The translations under genes were made by a program, and so were the position numbers. A DNA stretch of 64,000 nucleotides from Platycnemis pennipes (Eukaryota; Arthropoda; Insecta; Odonata; Platycnemididae): assembly GCA_933228895.1 (NCBI GenBank), contig OW121846.1, positions 7,905,915 through 7,969,914 on the forward strand. Reading direction: 5' to 3'. Below are positions 35,701 through 47,700 of the stretch, one piece after another; the stretch's first letter is position 1, and each line of letters starts with the position of its first letter. Below the pieces are notes generated by a model that had not been told where the DNA came from, did not search any database, and was given only the letters and a program-made list of their open reading frames with translations.

Positions 35701-38700
35701 CAAAGAGAGAAGGCATTTTCCCGTGACCAAAAAGCTATCAAAATGAAATAAATGACCTGCAGTAATGAAGGGAACCATATCTATGCTTTCATCAAGATTT
35801 GAAGAGAGTGAAAAATCTGTGGGATATCAAGTAGTACACTTCCACAGGTTGACAGTTCATACAATCAGCACTCACATTCACTCATACGACTCAAAAATAG
35901 TCAAAACTTTGAAATAGTAACAATTATTTTGTCAATATCAGTTATGTCACCACATCACAAGTAGACAAAGGTTAACTCGAAAACAGTAATGTGTCATCTG
36001 AGAGACTGTGCCAATATTAAAAAGGTGGCAATATCAATAATTGCACATTCCCAGAAATGTGAAATTTTGTTCATCTTCTAATGCAGAGTAAAGGAATCTA
36101 AATTTCACTTTAATTTTTCTGGAAGTGTCGTATATTTCAATCAATGTCTACGTGAAACTGTTAGGCAGTCTATGAGATCTCACATCACTAATCTTGGAAA
36201 ATGCATATCACTTTCTTACTTTATTCAAATGAATGAGGCTTCACATTAATTTTATAATATGATAAAAATATAATAATTTAACCTTTTATGCTTTTCACAA
36301 CAGAAACTTACCAAAATATAACGATTAAATTTTTTTTGCAATGCCTGTGACTTTAGGTGTGAAATCATTCCCAAGTAGATGTCACTATGTTGGCCATTAG
36401 CACAAGAAAAATGAACATCAGAACATATACATTTTTATGAAGAAGTTTTACTGCGTAAAAACTCCTACTTGAAGCTGAATTCAAGCTGAAAATTCAAAAT
36501 GTAGATTGGTCTGAAATGATTGATGCAGTGGGACTACAAAATAAGTTTGATAAATTAAAGTTAATTATAAACATTATTGGGAAGTATTGCTTCTGTTGAA
36601 ATCATATGTGGTAAATAACAAAGCTAAAAAGAAAGATAAAAGTTGGATTGCCAAAGAAGTTATAAGTGCCCTAAATAGTCTGTTAAATGTTTTGCGAGCT
36701 AGTAAAATGGACAATTATCATTACAATGATCTGCTAAAAGATTGTAAATTGGAATATAGGAGGTTAATTAAGGAAAGCAAAGAGTACACTAATAAAAAGA
36801 AAAAACATGATTCCACCAACAAAACAAGACAAGAACATTACGGAATATTGTAAACAGAGAAAAGATAGGCAACTCGTACGCTTCTCATAGGGGTATTTGC
36901 AACTTAAAAACTGATGGAATTACTGTTAAAGACACTCAAGAGATTGTTGAGTAATTTAATAATTACTTTCTAAATAATGTTGGCAAATTAATCCCTGAGT
37001 ATGAATTGATCTCTGGCAAACATACTGCTAATATGACGAAATATGTCACTAAAACCTTGTTCCTAGAGCCGGTCACCAAAAATAAAGTCAGGAATATAAT
37101 AGCATATTTAGAAAATAAAAAGTCAGTAGGGTATCAGTAACCAGTTAATGAAACAGTGTCAAGATGTTTTTGCTACTCCTTTAGCTAATCTAGAAAATGA
37201 AACCTTTGCACATGGTGAATTTCCGAAAGAGTTAAAATTAGTTAAAATTACACCATTAAACAAAAAAGGTGGTTCTCCAGATCTTCTGGAGAATTATAGA
37301 CCAATTTCTTTAATATCATGCCTATCAAAGATACTTGAGAAATTATGGAAACTAGGATAGTAAAATTTCTTGATAAAATAATATCCTGAATAAATCTCAG
37401 CATGGATACATGGAAAATAAAAGTACTGCATCTGCAAAAACTGAATTTGGTAACTTAATAGCTCAAGTGCTGGGTGAAAAGAAACGCATTCTTGGACTGC
37501 ATATGACTTAACAAAAGCTTTGGTTTCAGTAAATCATACCATGTTAACCACCAAAATAGAAAACTATGGAATTAGAGGAAATGCCTATCAATGTTGCAAG
37601 TCCTTCCTAGAAAATAGGTTGCAGTATGTTGAAGTTCATGACAAGGATGGCACATTGGACAAGTAAACTTTGAAGTCAATAAAATATGGCGTGCCACAAG
37701 GATCAACTTTTTGGCTGTGTTTTTTGTAATATATATAAAAGACATAATCCAAGCTATAACGCCAACAGCTGGCGACACTCGCATGATTCTTAATGTAGAT
37801 GATGCTTCTCTTTTGGTATCCAACCCATATGCCATGGAATTATAAATCAAAATGTACACAACTGCAAATTCAGTGACTCAGTGGCTTTTGAGCAATGATT
37901 TAAAATTAAACATGGCTAAGTCAATCTATATGCTGTTCAGCAACAGGGAGCTTGCAAGAAACATAAGTGTAATGATAGGTTATCCAATGGTCCTCGAAGG
38001 CACGCACACACCAATTTCTTACGTGTAGAAATTGATAATAAACTAAACTGGAAACTTTATGTCGACAAACTTTGTAAAAAACTATGTTCTGCTTTATTCC
38101 TTTGAAAGGTCATAGCAGATTACTGTGATGAAGAAACTTTGAAGTTAGCATACCATGGAAGTTTTGAATCTTTGGCTAGGTATAGTACCACTGTAAGGGG
38201 AAACTCAACTAAAGCCAACATGAAAAGAGTGTTCACCCTGCAGAAAAAAGCATTGAGATACAAGTTTAGAATGAATGCGAGAGAATCTTGTTGAAATATA
38301 TTTATGAAACATAAAATTCTGACTATCCCTAGAATGTACATACAGTAAAACCTCGTTAATTTCAAATTCAAGGGTCCTAAAAAATTGGACTTCGCATCAT
38401 CCGGGTTTGAACTAAGCTACTTTCCAAAAATTAACGAAAAATATTCCATATTTCCAAGATAATCACCGTACTGCTATTATTTTTGATAAAAAGGCAAAGA
38501 ATATGCACTAAAATGAGGAGTTAATTGCCAAAATTCTTCGCGTTTATCATATTCAAGTTTAAGTTGGAGAAGTATGCACTATCAGACGTGATCACGCAGA
38601 AAAAAAAATAATGTTTTCGGGCATGTGTCCAGCAATATCATGTACGGTGTATTTTCCATGTCACCAAAATTTTTGCCGTAGACCTTTAAATTTATCGGCC

Positions 38701-41700
38701 TGCTCTCATCTCGTTTCCCCAAAGAAGGAAAATGATGCACTGCTGCATCATCTTCCTTCCCCGCTCTAAGTCCCTTATCAGTTACGACCGTGAACCAAAA
38801 GTATCACATTTCACTCATTGCTTTCCCACACCCTATCCTCTCAGGTGGCATCCAATGGTGGAGGGGTTTGGGAGAGGGGAGATGATGGTAGGGGTGGAGC
38901 ATCACGTCAAGGTCGGCGACGAACCCAGAATCCCTTACCCCTTCCAAAGAAGCTCGAGGCAACCCAAGAAAAAAATCAGTGAAGCAGTGTCGGACAGACA
39001 GCACCCAAAAGTAGTCCCATATCGTCTGCCTTCCTTACCTCGTGATTCACATTCAAGTTTGGGGAGATGGGACAAGAGTAGATAGGAAAACCATAAACAA
39101 AGCAGATTGTGAGAACCATAACTCATTAGCAATTCGCGGCAAACAAAGGAATCTGGGGATGCATGCAAAGCGAGACGGGAGGAGCGGCTACCAAACGATA
39201 AAAGTGCTTACGCAGGGAAAATGGGTAAAGGACATCACACCATCCGGAAACTATTACTCCAAGATGCTGCAGCAGGTGAAGGCCATGAAAAATTTCAGCA
39301 TGCCCGAAAGAAATATGATTTTGTTGAACAATTCCAGTGGGATACCATAGCGTTCAATTTGAAATTCTCTATAAAAAATGCTACATTTGAATTTTTGTTC
39401 ATCGTATTTCCTCAGTATTTTTAACTAATCGTTAATGATGCACCATGTCAAAAGATGATTGACCTCCCTACCCTGCAGTAGTTAAAACAATAACGTTACC
39501 ATCGTCGCTGAGGGGTGGAAAAGGCAACTGAAACACTGAATTCATAAAATTTCATTACAGAGAAATAAAAGGCTTTTTATTACTGAGAGACTTGGATATA
39601 AATTAGTTGCAAAACTTACATCATTACCTGTAAACGTATTTGAAAAAGTAATTTCTTGCTAAAAAAATGAATCCAAAGTAGTTTGTTTACTTTTCTTTTC
39701 ATGTAGTTCCTGAATGTGTTTACATACAACATCCATGGCTTTCACTAGATTGCCATCGGCACTCAGTCTTTCATATAACGCCATTTCCACATTTGAAATC
39801 GCAGCAAATGCCTTCTTACGATTTAATCGCATATTTTCTAATCGCTTTTCTGCCTCCTCTTCCCCATCTGAATCACTCACTTTCTCCCCGCGTTCAGAGC
39901 CATCGATATCCGCTTCCTTCCCAGAAGTGCTCTAATCAGCATTGCATTCTTCAGAAGTGGCGGTCACATTATCGTCAAAATGGACATATTCCGAAAAAGT
40001 GGTTGGACACTATTTCACCACGAATTTTGGGCCAGTCAAAGACTTCACTGAAGCCACTGTCATGGAATTGGATGCAATTCCTTCACCAAAACCAGCTTTT
40101 CGGAAGCAGTTTTCTATAACTGAGGAAGGAACTTCATCCCAAGAAGCAGCTATGTTCCTCATCGCACCCAGTGCTATTTTCCGATTTCATGAGCGGGAAT
40201 ATTTCTTGAGGTTTCTCTAATCAAATACCTCACCAGTTTCTTCCTATATGAGCCCTTCAGGCTGTAAATTATACCCTGATCTAGGGGCTACATGTAACCA
40301 GTGGTATTGGCCGGAATGAAAAGAACTCTAATATTATTTAGGGAGAGCCCTTCAATGTTGTGCTCAGCACACTGAATGTTTTGATCCTGACCAGCCATCT
40401 TTCGTTCAAAAATTAAGAGCACCTCAAGAAATAATTTAGCTGTTATTCAAACTTTTCCGTCAGCCCTATAAACACAGAGAATGGTTTGGACTCCTTTGAA
40501 ACATCTAGGATTGCTGTATTTTCCGATCACCAGAGGCTGCAACTTCTCGCTGCCATTGCAACACAGCACTACCGTTAGTCTCTCCATACTTCTTTTTCCT
40601 CCACAGTAAAAGGTTGTAAAATATTCCACTTTAATCCACATCAAAAAATTATCTTTAGGTGCGTAGCCACAAAAATGTGTTTGACGTTCGATCGCTATCT
40701 CTCAGCTGCTTCTACGTCAACTGATTATCCCTCTCCACTCATGCACAAAGACACAATACCATGCCACTCAGAAAGCACCCGTTGGAGCATTTAAATTCTT
40801 GGCCCATTTTAAGTGTGATCATCTTTCGCCAATGGCCCTGATAGAGGAACGCTATTGGAAGAACCACTCCAATCACTCACTCTCTGACTCTTCACATTTC
40901 GCTCCCCGTATCCTCTTCACCACCCTGCCACCGTCCTTTCCTCTCTCTAGTTGTCATTCAATTGCATCACGATTTTTCAGGTATGTCGAACGGACCGAAA
41001 GGGGAATATCATAATGCTTTGCGTTTTCCGTTTTTGTTTTTACCCCACGATCTCCGCACAAATTACACTGAAATTATCTTTTATTCTCAGTTCTGTTTAT
41101 TCTCGTAATGGACTAAACGGATTTCACCTATAACGAAGGAGTAAATTGTTAAAGGTAAAAAATGAAGCTCAGGAATCCCGCAAGGAGTACAAAACAGCAG
41201 GCAAAGAAAAACAGTAGTACACAAAATCATAGTTATGAAGTTTTTCGCATGTGATACCTATGACGCTAAATACTTACATGAAAAGCATGACTATGGTTAA
41301 AGCCACAGCGAGGCAATAAAAATACATGGGCAATTATTTCCTCGGAAGATGGATCTTTACGATTCGTTCTACCGTGAGAAGACCTTATTGAGTCAAGAGC
41401 AAGAGGTGACCTTTCCTGGCGATGGTCAAATGCTGAATCCTACAGTCTTCGCTCGAGAAGGTGAGGCTCGGGAGGAAGAAAGGGGAAGGCATTAGTCATG
41501 GCGCGAATGCCCCGGAAAAAGCTAGGAACGGAGCGGCCGAGATGTGTGTGCACTCGAGATATACTTGATCAGGGGGAAAACAGTTGCTGGCGCACGGTGC
41601 ACCATAAGCACAAGCAAATGTTCAAAATAGCTTGGAAGCACTTCAAAGTAACGAAAGAACTTCAAAGAAAATAGCACTTCAAAGTAACGAATGCTCAAGA

Positions 41701-44700
41701 AAGTGATACCAAAATCACGACAACTATAAGTACTAACTACCATCGAATGGCGCTGCCCCGGTGAATTGTTTCAAAATAAACAACACGTTGGGGCGTCACA
41801 GGTCGAAATTCAACTACGAGTTACATATTAAGCCTATTTTGAATTATCCGTACAATGAAGTATATCATACAATTATGCACCAACAAAGTCCAATTATGTC
41901 TACTGTTAAGAACAGTCAAGTACATCACCATGTTACAAGAAACAAGGACAATTTATTCTATGAACAGAATAGAATCCTATTAAGGCAAAAGTGTCCTGTT
42001 GTATATGGGAAAAAGCTGGTTATTTCTTTGCCCAAAGAGAGAGAGGACTTGAATGGCAAACCAGAAATTTTTAAGAAGAGGTTGAAAGGCTATTTATCAA
42101 AGAATGTTTTTTATTCTATTGAAGAATTTCTTTCTTGTTCATTTAAAGTTATCAATTTCTGTATTTGCAAGTCATAACCACTTATTGTATACATGTTTTT
42201 CAGTGAATTGTACAGGCAGTCCCCAAGTTACATATTAGATGCATTTCGACACACACTTCATTAGTCAAAATTTACATGAAGTCAAAAATTTCTCCTAAAC
42301 TAAGTCCATACTCCAGAGATTTTGATCAATGTGGAGAAACGCAAGGACATTTTTCAGGCAAATTTCCTTCATCTCACTGCAAAATCTGAGAATTCTTATT
42401 TTTATCCTTAATTTATTTGCATTAATAAATGCTAATTTCACCTGGAAGTTGCATATTGTGAATTGCTAATCATAATGCGTAATATTGTTGCTCTGAATCA
42501 ACCAATTGCATGGATTTTCATAAAGTGCATTATATTAATGTTATTTCACTACAATAACGACTAATGTTGATTTATTACATGATTATGCCATTGTAAGAGC
42601 CATAAAGTAATTTTTAAGTTGAGTTCATTGATGAGTCTAGTGGTTTCATTGTCACAGTTTATACTCATAAGAGGGTAAAGGATTGGGTTACCGCCATGTC
42701 CACATTAATGCCTTACAATCACACACACACACACTTAATCCTTCATGCACACATTTATCTCTCTCACTGCGAGGTCAAATGCTGCACTGTGGCGTTGCCC
42801 TATGCGTCAGCTGTTGATGAGGTTAATATGTGATAAGGATTCAACTTCCGTGAAGAAGCTGGGCAGAGAGGGGTAAGTATGGGGGCCATCTCTTTTTCAT
42901 AATATCTTTCCTTGTAGATATCTTTTATCGTAGATATATTCTCCTCATGATATCTTTGCTCGTAGATATAATCTCCTAACGATATCTTTCCCATCTTGAA
43001 GTATCGCTGGCCTTAGCAAATCTGTCAATGTGAGAATCCATTTGCTCAAGTTTTTCCACCCCTGAATTAATATGCCCAAAGACCTCCGACAATCCTTTAG
43101 TTATAAAAAATTTTTGTAGCCTACACACATCCTTTTGAGATCTCCCATCATCATCTTGCCCTTGGCCCTACGTGTGCCTCCATTTCATTCAGATCTTCGT
43201 TTGTCAACTCCTTGTGCGAATCTAACAGCTCTTCCATGTCTTCTGCCTCCACTTCAAAGTGGAGGACATGCGCAAGCTCAACAACTCAACCGATGTCTTC
43301 ATCTGCTTCATTTTTTGCAAGTCTCTTGAAATTTACAAGATATGAACAAAGTTTTTTCCAACCACCATTCATATTTTTGCCTGTTACATCTTCCCAGGGT
43401 GATGCTATGTTTTTATTGCGTGATGCACTTTGTAGCCTTTCCAAAACTCTTAAATTGTCATTCAACCTTCCCCATCTGTGGCAGCAATAGCAAATGTCTT
43501 GTGAAATCAATAAGATTTGAAGGACTCGATGACACCCTGATCCACGGGTTGTAAACGTGTCGTTGTGTTTGGAGGCAGAAAGTAACCTTAGTGCAGTCAT
43601 TTTAATAATCCTAGTTTGGAGGTGGCTGGTTGCATTATCAAGCAACAACAAGAATTTGAATGGAATTTGGTTTTTCTTGAGGCAGTACTCTTGACCTCTG
43701 GTATTAAATAGCTGCAGTACCTACCAGTCCTTTAAGTGAGGCAATTGTAACCCAAGCTTTTGCATTGGATTTCCAGATGAGCCGAAGAAAAGATTTATCA
43801 ACATCTTTTTAATGCTTGCGGATTTTCTGAATGGTAAATAAGAAGAGGTCTCAATTTGAAATCTTGAAATCTCCCATCATGTTACCTCATAGCAAGAGAG
43901 TCAGATGATCTTTTGCTGCCTTAACACCAGGTGCAGACTATTCTTCTTTATAAATACATAAACGTACGATGAGGCATTCTTTTCCAGAAAAGCCCCGTTT
44001 CATCGATGTTAAACACCTATTTTGGTAAATAACCACCCTCCTGAATTGTTTTTTCTAGTATTTTAGGAAAATTCTTTGCTGCCTCTATATCACCACTGGC
44101 TGCCTCACCACTTAATTTTACATTATGCAAACTCCAACTATTTTTAAAGCCATTAAACCACCCATTAATCAAGATGAAACATTTGCCCATTTCACCTTTC
44201 TGATAGTTCAACAGTTCGTAAAGACTTATGCCCTTCAGTTGCATCATCAGAAGACTAAGCATTATGCCTCTTTGACGCTGATACTCCGTCCACACTGCCA
44301 GTAATGTTTCCATTTCACCAACAAGGCAATTTCTTTGCTTGGTAACAATGGTGAATTTTGTACAAGCAGAATCTTTTACCAGTTCTTTGATTTGTACCTT
44401 GTCTTTCACTTTCGTGTTAATACTTGACACTAGCATGCTTACAACACGTGATATGGTCGATACAGTTAGCCCACTTTCATATTTCTTTCTCCACAATACC
44501 AATTTTCTCTTCTAAAGTGATTGTACGTAACCTTTTAGAAGCACCAGGTTTACTCTCACTTCGATGTTTTTCAGCCGTAGTTGGAGGATTTAGAACAGGT
44601 CACTGTTAAAATTTTTCACAAATCCAATTCATGATTTCAACTGCCCAAAAATTAATGAAAGGATTGACTGAGGCATCGTATCACTCCAGGATCATTCAGT

Positions 44701-47700
44701 TACAATGTTATAAGTGCTAACATAGCCTGCATACAATACAATGTATCAATGACGCAAGATGCTTTTGATTGCTTGGGTTAAATACATTTTTGCATCATTT
44801 TCTGACACGATCAATCGACGCTGAAGAGTTTTTCAAGCAAACTGCAAATTGAACACTATAGAATCTACGGAGTAATGAATGATGAGGTAACCACTCTTCC
44901 GATACATATAGATATATAAGATATCGCTATGACTGTATAAGGTTTTATGAAAATTGGTCAGTAGGGTATAAGATGTTGGGTATAAGATGTGACTTAGTGA
45001 CAACAATTAATTAATATCCATGAAAATTCCGATGATGAATGATAAAAATGGATCAATTCCTTTTATGTATCACTTTAAAACCTAAATAACCATTTGATAT
45101 TTTCTCTGCCAGCAAGTATACGAAGGAATATTTTACTTTTTCGTGCTTGCATTCATAAATCAACAGCATCTCTTTATAAGATCTAGTAATCTATAAGGCA
45201 TCTCCTTAGATAAATTTGCCACTTATGTAAGTACAGATTTATGCAAGTCAAGACATACGTCGCTCGGGGACTGCCTGTTTATATCTTTTCTTTTTGTCTT
45301 TTCATTATTATTGTTGACATGATGGCCACTTTCATCTATGTGTATATATTCCTTAATTTTTTATATCCAATTGTTACGAGGCCAATACAAATATAAAATT
45401 TGTAACACAAATCCAACCTTTCTTTCACTGGATATTTAAATCTAAAATAAGTATAATTACCCAAAACTTCTTTTTTTGCTGTAATGGACAACAGGCGTCA
45501 TCTATGGAGTAGATAATTAAGTACACATCGACTTACGCAGGAAGGTCCAACTACGCTGAAAAAAGACGTTGATGCCTGATCACATTAGACTTTTCCACTA
45601 TCATGATGATCAGATATCACCCATCGAACTTTTTACTGTCTTAAACTAGAGTGGGCATTCTGAACACACTTGTGCACTTGACAATGAGTTGTGGGTCGTC
45701 ACCCAGTTGAATCTGTCGTGGCAACAGTAATGCAGAGAAACCACAAGCATGTCACCGGCCTAAATGAACATCCGCGTAACTCCGGATCCGTGTAACTCAG
45801 ATGCGCATAAGTTGAGGACTGACTATACTTGAAAAATATCTATTGTACGTTCATGAAATTCCAAGACTCTATTATCCTTCCCTATGTGCTTCAGTTTTTC
45901 TGGCCAGTCTTTCCTCAGGCAGGTGTGTGCAAATGTCACTCCATGCACAGAAAGGAAGTCCTTTTGGAGCCAAGAACACCCAAAATACATGCCTTCACTA
46001 TCAAAAATGTCTCTGTATCCATCCTTAAATGTAATTGCCCAATCATCAAGTTCATGGCGTTAGCGAATGTGAATTGATGTTTTATGATGCTCGAAGAAAA
46101 TAAAAACAAATGGGCACAAAGGAAGCACAAAGAGTAAATGGTTGAGTACCACTTCCTGGTATGTCCATATGGATAGGAAAATGTGTATTTTCCCAATGTA
46201 GTCCCCTCAACTCCTTTAGAATTCAGCATTCTGTACGGACAACATTTTCTTCCCTCTAGTCTTTCTTTCTCTGTTGTCAAAGATACTTGGATTGCTAGAA
46301 AGTTGCTGGTTCAAATTTCTGATTTTGAAATCCTTCCTATATCATGGATTCAAAATCTAACCTAGATAATATCATATCAGTAAAATGATTTTCTTATAAT
46401 AATCTATAATATTTCTTGTCATTAACCACAAGTTTGAGATTCTTCTCTTTCTTATTTCTTATGTTCACTACAGTAGAATATATATAGGAACACAGAGTAC
46501 CAAGATTCATTCAGCTGACACAAGTGTCTCCTTCCAGTGAATGAAAAAATAAGTCTCTTCCACAAAGTTTCTACTTTAGAGTATGAGAAAACAACTAAGG
46601 ACTCATTCAACAGTAAAATACATATGTAATAAATATCTTTTCCCTGAAAGTGATTTGTAAAATTATCTTTCATCACTTGCATTTGCAGGAACATCAAATC
46701 CATGGATTTCTAGATCTATCATAAATCCTGTGACATAAAAGTCATTCATAGTATTTAAGAAGACAGTGGTACATTTGGCAAAGTAGGAATGATCAAATCA
46801 ATTAATACTTGTTCATGAGTGACCAGCCTGGTCCCTCTCAGCTACTAAGAGCCAGAGAACTTGATTTTGAGGAGCAAGTGATCAGTGTTAGGCAGAAGAT
46901 GAAAGTGGAGTAGAAAGAGCAGATGATACTGCTGTTGCTAGGGATCACAATACAGATACTGAAGAATCAATCTTCACTGAGACATAGGGCAGTGCAAATG
47001 CAGAATAAGGTTCTTCAGATGAAGAGTTTACCAAAAAATGAGATTCTTTTACAGCATTTAATGCAAAAGAGGAGTGTCCTTATACCTCTTCACAACATTG
47101 TGGCAGAAAGTCCTGGTTTGTGGCATTCATTGAAATCTCTGAGTGCCAAAGTAGAGCCAATTAGGTATTTCATGGGCACAAACCATTGATGAGACGATGG
47201 TGAATTTGATAATTTGTTGGACAAATGTCAAACTTCATAATATTAGAAATAATTACAAATGAGATAGAAAACTAGGAATTTGTAATATTGATGCTTTACA
47301 AATGAAAGCTTTTGTAGGTCTTCTTACATACACAGCAGTTTTCAAATTAAATAAGGAAGATGTAAGTAGCATATTTGGTACGGATGGAAAAGGCAGAGAA
47401 ATTTTCTGAGTGGTCATGTCAGGACAACAATTAGCCATCCTGTTCACTTGTGTCCAATTCAATAACCCTGGGGACAAAATGCAATGGTGCAAATATGATC
47501 CTGTTTGTTGAAATGCCTCATCAACAACTCCTAACTTTGCTATTCTTTAGGTACAACTACATGCATCGTTGAAATTCTAATGGCTTTTAGTGGTCGATAT
47601 TGTTTCCAAATGTTTATCCTCAGCAAGCTCCAAGTATGGTTTGAAAATGATGTGAAGGACTGATGCAAAAAATTGTCATTTTTACAATGCCCACGTATAA

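Larger units (their letters stand above)
42213..45277 (-). mobile_element. Tigger-like transposon with CAGGCAGTCCCC ends, near full length
   Basis: Inverted ends CAGGCAGTCCCCAAG and (inward) CAGGCAGTCCCCGAG bound 3065 bp. The left flank is TA and the right flank TT, probably a mutated duplication. The minus strand from 44500 to about 43000 reads a Tigger/CENP-B-type transposase: a DNA-binding-domain remnant (KKYESGLTVSTISRVVSML), FNIDETGLFWKRMPHRTFM after a stop (44020-43960), LLLDNATSHL (43650), and FLPPNTTTRLQPVDQGVIES (43590-43535), so all three acidic catalytic blocks are recognisable but spread over several frames. It is inserted in the 3' UTR of LINE family 3. Confidence 0.88.
36445..45400 (+). 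mobile_element. LINE (CR1/RTE-like) split by two Tigger elements (LINE family 3)
   Basis: The LINE is recognisable in three blocks: 36445-38342, about 41756-42212 and 45278-45400. Block 1 carries the linker (KKDKSWIAKEVISALN, 36634), RT fingers LKLVKITPLNKKG and NYRPISLISCLSKILEKLW (37225-37350), and a degraded palm with IKDIIQ and VDDASLLVS (37740-37815). Block 2 carries the C-terminal region RILLRQKCPVVYGKKLVISL and FKKRLKGYLSKNVFYSIEEF (41975-42130). Block 3 is 3' UTR. Many stops are present. The insertions at 38343 and 42213 are separate events by different Tigger families. Confidence 0.8.

Noticed and set aside
42895..43000. Spaced GATATC repeats considered as a CRISPR-like array
   Set aside because: The units are imperfect, spacers are not unique, the host is eukaryotic and no cas genes exist.
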